DNA of 64,000 nucleotides from an uncultured Eubacteriales bacterium (GTDB lineage: Bacteria; Bacillota; Clostridia; Peptostreptococcales; Anaerovoracaceae), in the NCBI GenBank assembly GCA_900315485.1, contig OMZI01000011.1, positions 38,334 through 102,333 of the forward strand, given 5' to 3'. This document shows, in pieces, positions 1 to 8,812 of the stretch. The position numbers and the translations under genes were made by a program. Position 1 is the first letter of the stretch. Each line of letters opens with the position of its first letter. A model generated the notes under the pieces. That model saw only the letters and a list, made by a program, of their open reading frames with translations. It ran no database searches and was not told the DNA's origin.

Positions 1-76
1 GGACGCATCAGAGGCATACAGACTGATGGCCTCGGGAAAGTGCGGCAAAGTAGCTGTAGTTTTCCCTGACGAATAA
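1..76 (+). CDS. C-terminal end of a zinc-type (MDR) alcohol/polyol dehydrogenase, partial
   Basis: An open frame runs in from the window edge (codons from base 2) and stops at 74-76. The 24 visible residues end in GKCGKVAVVF, the usual last strand of medium-chain sorbitol/threonine-type dehydrogenases. The stop lies 13 bases before the next gene, so it is probably the upstream member of the same sugar operon. The substrate cannot be told from this tail. Confidence 0.55.
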   Translation, partial: DASEAYRLMASGKCGKVAVVFPDE

Positions 77-89
77 TAGGAGAGGATCC

Positions 90-1064
90 ATGAGTACCGG
101 AAATATCCCGTCATATACGCTGTTTGATGGAGGAAAGATCCCCTGCATAGGCATGGGGACCTTCGGATCGGATCGCGTATGCGCCGAAGATGTAGCGCAC
201 GCAGTTGCCGGCGGCATCCGCTGCGGATTCCGCCTGATAGACTGTGCTTCCTGCTATGGAAATGAACAGGAGATAGGAGCCGAATTCGAAAAACTATTCG
301 AAGAAGGGGCCGTGAAGAGAGAGGAACTCTTCATAATGAGCAAGGTGTGGAATGACATGCACCGTGATGTCAGAGCATCCTGCAGAAAGAGCATCGAAGA
401 CCTGCGCTGCGGCTACCTTGACATGCTGTTCATACACTGGCCGTTCCCTAATTACCACGCTCCGGGATGTGACGGCGATGCGAGGAATCCCGATTCGAGA
501 CCTTTTTCGGCTGAAGAATTCCTGGACACGTACCGCCAGCTTGAAGCACTGGTCAGAGAGGGCCTTATCCGGTATATCGGGATTTCGAATATGACAATAA
601 AGAAGCTGGAGGCGGTTCTCGGGCAGCTGACCATACCGCCGGCTGCCTGTGAATCCGAGATACATCCGTGCTTCGGACAGGCTGAGCTGGTTGACTATCT
701 TAAGCAGAAGGGCATACTCCCTATCGGATACATGCCGCTCGGCTCTCCGAGGAGACCTGAACGGGATATAGCGCCGGAAGACGTTGTGGACATGCAACAG
801 CCGGCACTTCAGAAGATCGCTGAGGCACATGGATGCCATCCTGCTGAGATATGCATAAAGTGGTCACTGCAGAGGGGAATACTTCCTATACCGTTCTCAG
901 TAAATCACTACGAAAACAATCTGCGTGCCGTGGGCACAGATCCTCTGAGTGAGGATGAGATGGCCGCGATATCAGCTCTGGAATGCGGCAACCGCCTGGT
1001 GAAGGGCCAGGTGTTCCTGTGGGAAGGCGCAGAAGACTGGCATGACCTGTGGGACGAAGACTGA
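90..1064 (+). CDS. Aldo/keto reductase
   Basis: 324 residues, the full length of the NADPH-dependent (alpha/beta)8 aldo-keto reductase family, which reduces aldehydes and ketones in the cytoplasm. The catalytic tetrad is visible: Asp51 and Tyr56 in DCASCYGNE, Lys85 in FIMSKVW and His116 in FIHWP. An AGGAGAGG site just upstream supports the ATG at 90. It lies between a polyol-type dehydrogenase and a fructokinase, suggesting a role in sugar or sugar-alcohol conversion. The exact substrate is unknown. Confidence 0.9.
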   Translation: MSTGNIPSYTLFDGGKIPCIGMGTFGSDRVCAEDVAHAVAGGIRCGFRLIDCASCYGNEQEIGAEFEKLFEEGAVKREELFIMSKVWNDMHRDVRASCRKSIEDLRCGYLDMLFIHWPFPNYHAPGCDGDARNPDSRPFSAEEFLDTYRQLEALVREGLIRYIGISNMTIKKLEAVLGQLTIPPAACESEIHPCFGQAELVDYLKQKGILPIGYMPLGSPRRPERDIAPEDVVDMQQPALQKIAEAHGCHPAEICIKWSLQRGILPIPFSVNHYENNLRAVGTDPLSEDEMAAISALECGNRLVKGQVFLWEGAEDWHDLWDED

Positions 1065-1112
1065 TACTGATGATCATAAGACAACGATCTGAGACAAGAA
1101 AGGCTTGATGAA

Positions 1113-2066
1113 ATGGCAGATATAATAACTCTGGGCGAACTGCTCATAGATATGACTCAGGATGGAACAGACGAACAGGGTAACGGCAGGTTTACCGCAT
1201 ACCCGGGTGGAGCTCCTGCCAATGTTTCAGTGGCTGCTGCAAGGCTGGGAGCGGATACAGGATTCATCGGAAAGGTCGGAGATGACTCTTTCGGACGCAG
1301 CCTGGCTGAGACCCTCAGAAAGGAAGGCGTCAACACGGACGGACTTTTCGTATCTGACAGCGTTCCGACCACAATGGCTATAGTTTCGGTCGACGCTTCG
1401 GGAGAAAGGGAGTTTTCTTTCTACAGAAATCCCGGCGCGGATACACAGCTGACGACAGAGGAGGCTGTCTCTGTTATTGAGAACGATCTGCCGCTGATCC
1501 TTCACGCCGGATCTCTTTCGATGACGACTTCTCCGTCAAGGGAGGCGTGCGAAGAGGCACTGCGTTTTGCAAAAGAAAGAGGAGTGATCATAAGCTATGA
1601 TCCGAACTACCGTGCAGCTCTGTGGGATACGGAGGAAAATGCTGTTGCGATGATGAAGAAGCTGCTTCCTCTCGCTGACATCCTCAAGGTATCCGATGAA
1701 GAGATGCTGATGCTGACCGGTACTGAAGACTTTGAAGAGGGAAGCCTTGTACTGAGCGGGTATGGGCCGCGCCTCGTTCTCGTTACTCTCGGCTCGCAGG
1801 GAGTGTTCGTAAGATACGGAGAGTACGCAGAGGTAGTTCCGGGATTCAGAGTAAAGGTCGCAGATACGAACGGAGCAGGGGACACGTTCCTTGGCGCGAT
1901 GCTTGCACAGATAGCCGGCCGCAGTGAAAAGGGAGATCTTCTCGGCGGACTGGATGCTGAGACACTCAGAGATTATCTGACATACGCCAACAAAGCAGCT
2001 TCGCTCACATGCTCAAGGCACGGAGCGATACCTGCTATGCCGACAGCGGAAGAAATGGGTAAGTGA
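1113..2066 (+). CDS. PfkB-family carbohydrate kinase, probable fructokinase
   Basis: 317 residues with both ribokinase/PfkB signatures: GGAPANVSVAAARLG near residues 32-46 and TNGAGDTF near the C-terminus, where Asp257 is the catalytic base. The family phosphorylates sugars with ATP. Fructokinase is the best guess because the next gene, one base downstream, encodes an amylosucrase-like enzyme that releases fructose from sucrose. The two genes are clearly co-transcribed. Confidence 0.88.
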   Translation: MADIITLGELLIDMTQDGTDEQGNGRFTAYPGGAPANVSVAAARLGADTGFIGKVGDDSFGRSLAETLRKEGVNTDGLFVSDSVPTTMAIVSVDASGEREFSFYRNPGADTQLTTEEAVSVIENDLPLILHAGSLSMTTSPSREACEEALRFAKERGVIISYDPNYRAALWDTEENAVAMMKKLLPLADILKVSDEEMLMLTGTEDFEEGSLVLSGYGPRLVLVTLGSQGVFVRYGEYAEVVPGFRVKVADTNGAGDTFLGAMLAQIAGRSEKGDLLGGLDAETLRDYLTYANKAASLTCSRHGAIPAMPTAEEMGK

Positions 2067-2067
2067 C

Positions 2068-3924
2068 ATGACTAAGAGAAGAAACATATTCAGGGAAAGA
2101 CTCGATGCAAATATGGAGGAGCTCAGGAGCCTCTATATGAGCATCTATAATGACGAAAAGGCATTCGACTTCTTCCTCGGCATGCTGAAAAAGGCTTACA
2201 GTGAGCGCAAAGCGACACTCAGAAACCTTGATGAGCGCCGCCTGGAGAATCCTGAAGCCCATCATTCCAACAAAATGGTCGGAATGATGATGTATACGGA
2301 GAAGTTCGGAGGGACCCTGAAAGGGGTGGAGGAAAAACTCCCTTATCTGAAAGAATGCGGGGTGAAGTATCTGCATCTGATGCCTCTTCTTGATTCACCG
2401 GATGATGAAAGAAGTGACGGCGGATATGCTGTTTCGGATTTCCGCAAGGTAAGACCTGACCTCGGCACGATGGACGACCTTGAGGACCTAGCGGCATCCT
2501 GCCACAGAAGAGGAATAAGGCTTTGCCTTGATTTTGTAATGAATCACACAAGTGAGGACCATGAATGGGCGAAGGCTGCCCGCAAGGGAGACAAGGGAGC
2601 GCAGGAAAAGTACTTCTTCTATGACAACTGGGATATCCCGAATGAATTCGAGAAGACGATGCCTCAGGTATTCCCGGAGACTGCGCCGGGGAGCTTTACG
2701 TACCTCGAGGACATCTTCAAGGTAGTAATGACATCGTTCTACCCGTTCCAGTGGGATCTGAACTATGCCAACCCGATGGTATTCAACGACATGACTGAGA
2801 ACATGCTGTATCTGGCCAACCGGGGAGTGGATATAATCAGGCTCGATGCCGTTCCGTATATATGGAAGGAGCTCGGCACCAACTGCCGCAATCTGCCTCA
2901 GGTCCACACACTTGTACGCATGATGAATCTTGCCTGCAGCATCGTGTGCCCGAGCGTACTGCTGCTTGGCGAAGTCGTAATGGAACCTAAGGAAGTCGTG
3001 CCGTATTTCGGAACGCCTGAAAAGCCGGAATGCGACATGCTCTATAACGTCACAACGATGTGCACTATCTGGCACACACTGGCGACCCGCGACGTCAGAC
3101 TGCTGAGACACCAGCTTGAGATACTGGAGATACTGCCTGACAACTGCATGTTCCAGAATTATCTGAGATGCCATGATGACATAGGCTGGGGCCTCGACTA
3201 CGGATATCTGGGCTGGTTCGGAACTCAGCAGGCTCCTCACAAGAAATACCTCAATGACTGGTTCACAGGAAAGTGGCCCGGCAGCCCTTCAAGGGGCGAG
3301 CTGTATAATGACTCAGAGGCGCTTGCGGATGCAAGGCTCTGCGGCACGACAGCATCACTCTGCGGAGTGGAGTCGGCTATTGAATCGGGAGACACGAATG
3401 CTCTTGATACAGCTGTTGCGGCTGACTTCATGCTCCATGCATGGATGCTGATGCTCAGGGGAATTCCGGTACTGTACAGCGGTGATGAGATCGGAATGCT
3501 GAATGACAACAAGTATCATCTGGATCCGGACAAGGCCGCGGACAGCAGAAATCTCCATAGGGGAGACTTCCGCTGGGATCTTGCCGAACACCGGAATGAT
3601 CCGGAGACACTTACCGGAAGGATTTTCGGAGGAATCACCAGGCTGATCAACATAAGAAGAGAGAATCAGATATTCCATTCAGATGCAAATATGTATCCTG
3701 TGAATCTGGGCGATGACAGGGTGCTGGGCGTCGTAAGGGAATACAAAGGACAGAAAATGCTCGGAATCTACAACTTCTCTGAGCACAGTTGCAGGACCGA
3801 GATCGAGACTGCTGACTGGAAGGACATGATCGAGCCGGAGAGAGAATATATCCCGGGCGAAGGTCCTAAGTCGGAGTACTGGATCGAGCCTTACGGCTTC
3901 AGATGGTTCATCAGAGACCTGTAG
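2068..3924 (+). CDS. GH13 enzyme, amylosucrase-like
   Basis: 618 residues, about the size of amylosucrases (GH13 subfamily 4), which transfer glucose from sucrose to an alpha-glucan and release fructose. Catalytic residues are visible: nucleophile Asp260 in IIRLDA, acid/base Glu302 in LLLGE and the stabiliser in RCHDD (Asp370/371). Region I reads DFVMNH, and an insert with a QWDLNYANP motif is typical of this subfamily. The ATG follows the kinase stop by one base. Trehalose synthase or another sucrose hydrolase is possible, but the neighbouring fructokinase favours sucrose. Confidence 0.85.
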   Translation: MTKRRNIFRERLDANMEELRSLYMSIYNDEKAFDFFLGMLKKAYSERKATLRNLDERRLENPEAHHSNKMVGMMMYTEKFGGTLKGVEEKLPYLKECGVKYLHLMPLLDSPDDERSDGGYAVSDFRKVRPDLGTMDDLEDLAASCHRRGIRLCLDFVMNHTSEDHEWAKAARKGDKGAQEKYFFYDNWDIPNEFEKTMPQVFPETAPGSFTYLEDIFKVVMTSFYPFQWDLNYANPMVFNDMTENMLYLANRGVDIIRLDAVPYIWKELGTNCRNLPQVHTLVRMMNLACSIVCPSVLLLGEVVMEPKEVVPYFGTPEKPECDMLYNVTTMCTIWHTLATRDVRLLRHQLEILEILPDNCMFQNYLRCHDDIGWGLDYGYLGWFGTQQAPHKKYLNDWFTGKWPGSPSRGELYNDSEALADARLCGTTASLCGVESAIESGDTNALDTAVAADFMLHAWMLMLRGIPVLYSGDEIGMLNDNKYHLDPDKAADSRNLHRGDFRWDLAEHRNDPETLTGRIFGGITRLINIRRENQIFHSDANMYPVNLGDDRVLGVVREYKGQKMLGIYNFSEHSCRTEIETADWKDMIEPEREYIPGEGPKSEYWIEPYGFRWFIRDL

Positions 3925-3950
3925 AGGCGTGCTGTAATTGTGAAACGACA

Positions 3951-3982
3951 GGGGTGGCAGAACGATCTGCCATCCCTTTTCT
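3951..3982 (+). terminator. Rho-independent terminator of the sugar operon
   Basis: Ten-base arms GGGGTGGCAG and CTGCCATCCC (one G.T pair) enclose a six-base loop and are followed by TTTT. They lie 27 bases after the GH13 stop codon. Confidence 0.85.
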
Positions 3983-4047
3983 ATGAGCAGAAATCAGCTG
4001 AAAAAGCAGGCTGTAAACTTTACAACTGGTAATTTCTTCACAAGGTG

Positions 4048-4076
4048 TGGTCAATTACATGTACGAATGGTAAAAT
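4048..4076 (+). promoter_or_regulatory. Possible promoter and long leader of the acyl-CoA synthetase gene
   Basis: TGGTCA (4048-4053) and TAAAAT (4071-4076) are separated by 17 bases. The predicted leader is about 180 bases long and contains a small inverted repeat, GTGTCC (4156-4161) and GGACAC (4183-4188). I recognise no known riboswitch in it. Confidence 0.4.
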
Positions 4077-4261
4077 ATAGGCAATATTCACGGCGGTATG
4101 TTCCATACATGCTGCTCTCATAGAGGGGAATGCAATTATCGGCGTAAGCAATATTGTGTCCGTGGCAATGAGTACAGACACAGGACACTGATGTTGTCGC
4201 TGGTTTTGTTGCGTACTGAATGGATCTATTGTGAATATTGGAGAGGAAAAGGAAGAAACTT

Positions 4262-5938
4262 ATGAGAAAGTATAAATGTAAGTATGATATCGAATTTCAG
4301 GACATCAAGGAGATCCTGGATTTCATGGATGACCATTATGCTGACAAGACTGCTTTCATCTACAAGAGCAAGGACAGAAAATCCCAGACGGAGATCAGCT
4401 TCCACAAGTTCAGACAGGATGTCGACAGTGTCGGAGCATATCTCCTGAGCAAGGGACTCAAAGGCAAGAGGATCGTGGTCATCGGACCTAACTCTTATCC
4501 GTGGATGATCGCATACTACGGAATCGTAGTGAATGTCGGTGTTGTCGTTCCGCTGGACAAGGGTCTGCCGGAGGATGAGATCATCAACTCGCTCAAAAAA
4601 TGCAAGGCAGATGCCATCGTATATGATGAAAGCCTGAAAATGGACTTTGAGAAGATCATAGCGATGGACGGAATCGTTGCTGAAACACTCATCCCGATGT
4701 CGGATCTTGCTCAGGACAGACTTCCTGAATACGCACCGCTTGTTGAGAAGTACAGAAGTGAATTCAAAGTGATCGACAAGCATGCGGTAGACATCATCCT
4801 GTTTACTTCGGGAACAAGTGCTGATGCCAAGGCAGCTCAGCTGACTCAGCGCAACATCGCATCCTGCATCGCAGCAATGCGTAAGGTAGAGCCTATCTAT
4901 GAAGATGATGTTGTAATGATCTTCCTGCCGCTTCACCATGCATTCGGATGCACAGGCACACTGATGTTCCTCAGCAATGGCTGCACCAATGTATTCTGCA
5001 GCGGACTCAAGTATGTACAGAAGGAACTGGTTGAATATCACATCAGCGCATTCTTCTGCGTACCGCTGATTATTGAAGCTATTATCGGCAAGGTTCTGAA
5101 GACTGCTGAAAAGGAAGGCAAGCTGCAGAAGCTCGAAACCGGAAGAAAGATATCCAAGGCTCTCATGAAGATGGGTATCGATGTAAGGCGCAAGATATTC
5201 AAGGATGTCATAGACGGACTCGGCGGCAAGCTGAGATTCCTCATCAGCGGAGCTGCTCCGCTCGATCTCAAGACACTTGAGTATGCGACAGACTTCGGTC
5301 TCCTCACAGTTCAGGGCTACGGACTTACAGAAACAGCTCCGACCATCGCATCTGAGAGCTATTTCTACAGAAGACCGGGCTCAGTCGGACATGCAATGCC
5401 TGGCGTTGAGGTCAAGATCAACGACCCTGATGAGGACGGCATCGGAGAACTCTATGCAAGAGGTCCTAACATCATGAAGGGATACCTTGATGACGATGAA
5501 GCCAATGCCAAGGTATTTGTAAACGGCTGGTTCAACACCGGAGACCTTGCAAGGATCGATGAGGATGACTACATATTCATTACCGGACGTAAGAAGAACG
5601 TCATAGTTCTCAAGAACGGCAAGAACATCTATCCTGAGGAGATAGAGGCTCTGATCGACGAGATCCCTTATGTCACAGAGTGTGTCGTCAGCGGCCAGGA
5701 AGTAGGCGAGGACTACAGACTGGTAGTGACCATCGTGTACGATCCTGAAGAAGAGAGCATCAAGACTCTGAGCAGGGAAGAAGTACAGGAGCTCGCAAAC
5801 TACGACATAGAGAAGATCAACCAGGATATGCCGACTTTCAAGAGAATCAAGCAGGTATATCTCAGAACTGAACCGTTTGAGAAGACAACTACGCAGAAGA
5901 TCAAGAGAAGAACGGTCAAGGTCGGGGAAGAAAACTAA
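4262..5938 (+). CDS. AMP-forming acyl-CoA synthetase/ligase
   Basis: 558 residues of the ANL superfamily, which activates carboxylic acids with ATP and joins them to CoA. Visible motifs are the P-loop LFTSGTSADAK near residue 180, YGLTETAP near 353, the hinge region GRKKNVIVLKNGKNIYPEE, and the C-terminal TTTQKIKRR with the likely catalytic Lys. An in-frame TTG lies at 4238, but a GGAGAGG/AAGGAAG site sits just upstream of the ATG at 4262, so that start is preferred. The next gene is a dehydratase-type protein, suggesting organic acid metabolism through CoA esters. Chain-length preference is unknown. Confidence 0.88.
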   Translation: MRKYKCKYDIEFQDIKEILDFMDDHYADKTAFIYKSKDRKSQTEISFHKFRQDVDSVGAYLLSKGLKGKRIVVIGPNSYPWMIAYYGIVVNVGVVVPLDKGLPEDEIINSLKKCKADAIVYDESLKMDFEKIIAMDGIVAETLIPMSDLAQDRLPEYAPLVEKYRSEFKVIDKHAVDIILFTSGTSADAKAAQLTQRNIASCIAAMRKVEPIYEDDVVMIFLPLHHAFGCTGTLMFLSNGCTNVFCSGLKYVQKELVEYHISAFFCVPLIIEAIIGKVLKTAEKEGKLQKLETGRKISKALMKMGIDVRRKIFKDVIDGLGGKLRFLISGAAPLDLKTLEYATDFGLLTVQGYGLTETAPTIASESYFYRRPGSVGHAMPGVEVKINDPDEDGIGELYARGPNIMKGYLDDDEANAKVFVNGWFNTGDLARIDEDDYIFITGRKKNVIVLKNGKNIYPEEIEALIDEIPYVTECVVSGQEVGEDYRLVVTIVYDPEEESIKTLSREEVQELANYDIEKINQDMPTFKRIKQVYLRTEPFEKTTTQKIKRRTVKVGEEN

Positions 5939-5962
5939 AACTGCACATTAATTGCGCGCATC

Positions 5963-5991
5963 AGGCAGGTGGCTTGTACACCTGCCTTTTT
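5963..5991 (+). terminator. Rho-independent terminator after the acyl-CoA synthetase
   Basis: Perfect nine-base arms AGGCAGGTG and CACCTGCCT enclose a seven-base loop and are followed by a T run. Confidence 0.9.
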
Positions 5992-6090
5992 GCGTACGGA
6001 AAAACGGGACATATTGGATGAATCGATATGAACGCAGTTAACTATTGGCGAAATGCATAGCGCTCATAATACCGATAGAATCTATCAATT

Positions 6091-6118
6091 TTGCCTTGTA
6101 TATGACGGATAGTAAAAT
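6091..6118 (+). promoter_or_regulatory. Promoter of the double-cubane/dehydratase gene
   Basis: TTGCCT (6091-6096) and TAAAAT (6113-6118) are 16 bases apart. The -10 context, AGTAAAATTTAGG, resembles that of the preceding gene, GGTAAAATATAGG. The leader would be about 60 bases and ends in an AGGGAGAAAGG ribosome site. Confidence 0.5.
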
Positions 6119-6185
6119 TTAGGAGTAAGGGGCGCCTTATGGCGTAATTTTATGTTGAAATTATTATTAAAGGGAGAAAGGAATT

Positions 6186-7454
6186 ATGGCAGACAATCAG
6201 AAAATGTGGGGCGAACTCGGAATGAACCTCGAGATGCACGACCAGCTGTGCGCAGTACTTCCGGGAGCAATCGGAGACGTATTTATGTCCCAGGAGAACA
6301 GACCGGAGTGCATGGACTATTTTGACATGGTCCTCGCTGATGTTCACGGTCTCAGACCTGCTGAGCTCGTAGAGTTCAGAAAGAACGGCGGCAAGGTATT
6401 CGGCACATTCTGTGCTTATGTACCTGATGAAGTTATCGTAGCTGCTGATGCTATCGCTACAGGCCTCTGCGCAGGATCTCAGTTCTGGGTACCTGGCGGT
6501 GAGAGATATCTTCCTGCCAACACATGCCCGCTGATCAAGGCTATGCTCGGAGCAAGATTCGACAGAACATGCCCGTTCTACAGACTCGCTGACGTATATA
6601 TCGGAGAGAACACCTGTGACGGAAAGAAGAAGGCTTATGAGATCCTCGGCACAGACGTTCCTATGCATATCATGGATCTTCCACAGATGAAGAGACCTAA
6701 GGACTATCTCAAGTGGGCTGATGAGATCAAGGATCTCAAGGACCTCGTTGAGAAGGAAACAGGAAACGAAGTAACAGCTGAAAAGCTCGCTGAGGGTATC
6801 AAGACCATCAACGCTAAGAGAGCTGCACTGCAGAGACTGTATGATGAGAGAAAGAACCTCAACGTTCCTATCTCCGGAACAGATACACTGCTGATCAGCC
6901 AGATCGCTTACTATGATGATCCTAAGAGATTCGCAGCAATGGTCAACAAGCTGTGCGACGAGCTCGACAAGAGAGTTGCAGAGGGCGTAAACGTTGCTGA
7001 AGGAAAGAAGAGGATCCTCATCACAGGAACACCTATGGCTATTCCTAACTGGAAGATGCACAACCTCGTCGAGACAAGCGGCGGCGTAGTTGTATGCGAA
7101 GAGACCTGCACAGGTACAAGATACTTCGAGAACCAGGTAGACGAGAGCGGCAAGACAGTTGACGAGATGATCCAGCACATCGCTGACAGATACATGGGAA
7201 TCAACTGCGCATGCTTCACTCCTAACACAGGAAGATTTGACGATGTTATCAGACTCGCTAAGGAATACAAGGCTGACGGAGTTATCGATGTCAACCTCAT
7301 GTTCTGCCAGACATACGATATCGAGGGAAGAAGCCTCGAAGAGAGATGCAAGGCAGAGGGAATTCCATTCCTCGGTCTCGAGACAGACTACACTGACAAT
7401 GATGCTCAGCAGCTCAAGACAAGAATCGGTGCATTCATCGAGATGCTTGGATAA
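6186..7454 (+). CDS. 2-hydroxyacyl-CoA dehydratase / double-cubane cluster protein family
   Basis: 422 residues related to the HgdB/FldB/BcrB iron-sulfur subunits. Many Cys residues are visible, including C76, C95, C114, C129 and C144, with more near residues 301-305 and in GINCACF. True dehydratases have two different subunits. Here there is one, followed by a DUF3343 gene and a single ATPase, matching the YjiM/YjiL-type double-cubane protein and reductase pairing. In that family the ATPase drives electrons to a low-potential [8Fe-9S] cluster able to reduce small molecules. A 2-hydroxyacyl-CoA dehydratase whose partner lies elsewhere is the alternative, and the upstream acyl-CoA synthetase keeps it open. 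Confidence 0.8.
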   Translation: MADNQKMWGELGMNLEMHDQLCAVLPGAIGDVFMSQENRPECMDYFDMVLADVHGLRPAELVEFRKNGGKVFGTFCAYVPDEVIVAADAIATGLCAGSQFWVPGGERYLPANTCPLIKAMLGARFDRTCPFYRLADVYIGENTCDGKKKAYEILGTDVPMHIMDLPQMKRPKDYLKWADEIKDLKDLVEKETGNEVTAEKLAEGIKTINAKRAALQRLYDERKNLNVPISGTDTLLISQIAYYDDPKRFAAMVNKLCDELDKRVAEGVNVAEGKKRILITGTPMAIPNWKMHNLVETSGGVVVCEETCTGTRYFENQVDESGKTVDEMIQHIADRYMGINCACFTPNTGRFDDVIRLAKEYKADGVIDVNLMFCQTYDIEGRSLEERCKAEGIPFLGLETDYTDNDAQQLKTRIGAFIEMLG

Positions 7455-7504
7455 TTTTCGAGCCGTAAGATGACTTGTCCTGAAATGGATAACAAACAGG
7501 TAAT

Positions 7505-7535
7505 AAAGGGCGGAATATTCTTCCGCCCTTTGTTT
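7505..7535 (+). terminator. Rho-independent terminator
   Basis: Perfect eleven-base arms AAAGGGCGGAA and TTCCGCCCTTT with a five-base loop, followed by GTTT. It separates the iron-sulfur protein gene from DUF3343, which seems to have its own promoter. Confidence 0.9.
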
Positions 7536-7557
7536 CGCAAAATCATAAAGGTATGAT
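7530..7557 (+). promoter_or_regulatory. Promoter of the DUF3343-activator pair
   Basis: TTGTTT (7530-7535) and TATGAT (7552-7557) are 16 bases apart. Transcription would start about 8 bases before the ATG at 7572, where no ribosome binding site is visible. Confidence 0.5.
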
Positions 7558-7571
7558 ACAATAACTGCGCT

Positions 7572-7835
7572 ATGTCAGATTTTTTACATTATTACGTTTT
7601 ATTCCAGAATCATACGGACGCAACTGCCATGTACCGCACGCTCAAGAAGCGCTCGATATATGCGCAGATAAGCCCGACCCCGAGAGAACTCAGCGTGTGC
7701 TGCGGAGTCTCTCTTCTGATACACGGAGAAGACGTAGAACAGATCAAAGAGATAGCTGAGACAGATCATCTCAACTATCTTTCGATCGACGGACTGAACA
7801 ATACATTTGATAACACGAGGCACAAATATGGCTAA
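7572..7835 (+). CDS. DUF3343 (putative Se/S carrier-like) protein
   Basis: 87 residues that match the small DUF3343 fold, including a Cys-Cys pair in SVCCGVSLLI. The family is often found next to dehydratase activators and sulfur or selenium genes and has been proposed to carry sulfur or selenium; this is a family annotation, not shown here. The gene overlaps the activator by 8 bases, so the two are translationally linked. The start has no Shine-Dalgarno sequence, but the fold begins at HYYVLFQNH, so a later start is unlikely. Confidence 0.75.
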   Translation: MSDFLHYYVLFQNHTDATAMYRTLKKRSIYAQISPTPRELSVCCGVSLLIHGEDVEQIKEIAETDHLNYLSIDGLNNTFDNTRHKYG

Positions 7836-8595
7836 GAAATACATCGGAATCGACATCGGATCAACTGCATCTAAGGTATGCGTTCTTGAAGAGGGCAAGG
7901 AGCCTGTATATGAGGTGCTCCCTACAGGATGGAACAGCAAGATAACCGCCGGGATCATCAAGGAGGACCTTGAGAAGAGATACGGCGCGATAGACGACTC
8001 CGCTATCGTTGCAACAGGATACGGAAGGATCAGCGTCGACTATGCAGATCATGTGATCACTGAGATCAGCTGCCACGGAAGAGGCGGATATGAAATGATC
8101 GGACGCGACTGCACTATCATAGACATCGGCGGACAGGATACCAAGTATATCAATGTAGTCGGAGGCAAGCCGGTCGACTTTCTGATGAACGACAAGTGCG
8201 CTGCAGGTACGGGCAAATTCATCGAGGTCATGGCCAACAGGCTGGGGCTCACGATCGAGGAGCTGTTCGAGCTTGCAGAGATTGGTGATCCTATATCCAT
8301 CAGTTCACTCTGTACAGTATTTGCAGAATCCGAAGTCATAAACTACATGGGTGAAGGCAGAAGCCGTGAAGACCTTGCTGCCGGCGTCATCGACTCGGTC
8401 GCACTCAAGGTCGCTACTCTTGTACAGAGGAAAGAGATACAGGATACTGTCATCATCACCGGCGGATTCAGCAATAACGAATTCTTCGCATCCCTTCTCA
8501 GCAAGAAGCTCGGAAAGACCGTTACTGCTATGCCTCTCGGAAGATATGCCGGAGCATACGGAGCAGCACTTCTGGCAAAATCCAAGGACAAATAG
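7828..8595 (+). CDS. Activator ATPase of the BadF/BcrA/HgdC family
   Basis: 255 residues of the ASKHA-fold ATPase family that couples ATP hydrolysis to electron transfer into dehydratases or double-cubane proteins. The N-terminal phosphate loop GIDIGSTASK is clear. The two Cys that bind the subunit-bridging [4Fe-4S] cluster are present: C124 in NDKCAAGTG and C162 in SSLCTVFAESEV. An in-frame ATG at 7807 exists, but homology begins at 7828, which follows a GAGG site and overlaps the DUF3343 stop. Its natural partner is the 6186 protein. Confidence 0.88.
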   Translation: MAKKYIGIDIGSTASKVCVLEEGKEPVYEVLPTGWNSKITAGIIKEDLEKRYGAIDDSAIVATGYGRISVDYADHVITEISCHGRGGYEMIGRDCTIIDIGGQDTKYINVVGGKPVDFLMNDKCAAGTGKFIEVMANRLGLTIEELFELAEIGDPISISSLCTVFAESEVINYMGEGRSREDLAAGVIDSVALKVATLVQRKEIQDTVIITGGFSNNEFFASLLSKKLGKTVTAMPLGRYAGAYGAALLAKSKDK

Positions 8596-8625
8596 AGCGA
8601 CGGATATTTCAGAAATGACATACAG

Positions 8626-8655
8626 GCGCAAATCTTCACGGGTTTGTGCTTTTTT
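8626..8655 (+). terminator. Rho-independent terminator after the activator gene
   Basis: Nine-base arms GCGCAAATC and GGTTTGTGC (with G.T pairs) and a six-base loop, followed by six T. Confidence 0.75.
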
Positions 8656-8743
8656 ATTGAAAAACAGCAACGTTTCCCCGGGAAGGGAGAGTGCTTTTGA
8701 CAAGATAATGCTGTGTGCGCGGTGGTAAACCCCCACCTCGGTG

Positions 8744-8752
8744 TGGTATGAT
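8744..8752 (+). promoter_or_regulatory. Possible extended -10 promoter for the permease-murB-rapZ-whiA run
   Basis: TGGTATGAT is a good extended -10 element about 60 bases before the permease start. A perfect TTGACA also occurs at 8697-8702, but no matching -10 lies at normal spacing from it. Confidence 0.35.
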
Positions 8753-8812
8753 TCAGATAGGTATATATGGCAGTACAGAGACTGCCGTCAGGATAACGGA
8801 GGTTAAAGTCGG

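Noticed and set aside
2488-3240. 250-codon minus-strand frame inside the GH13 gene
   Set aside because: Lies opposite the catalytic domain with intact active-site motifs; no independent start signals.
4226-5041. 271-codon minus-strand frame opposite the acyl-CoA synthetase
   Set aside because: Antisense of a gene with all ANL motifs; composition is not protein-like.
6150-7178. 342-codon minus-strand open frame opposite the double-cubane/dehydratase gene
   Set aside because: It is the shadow of a gene with clear homology and a good ribosome site; the antisense peptide has no recognisable domain.
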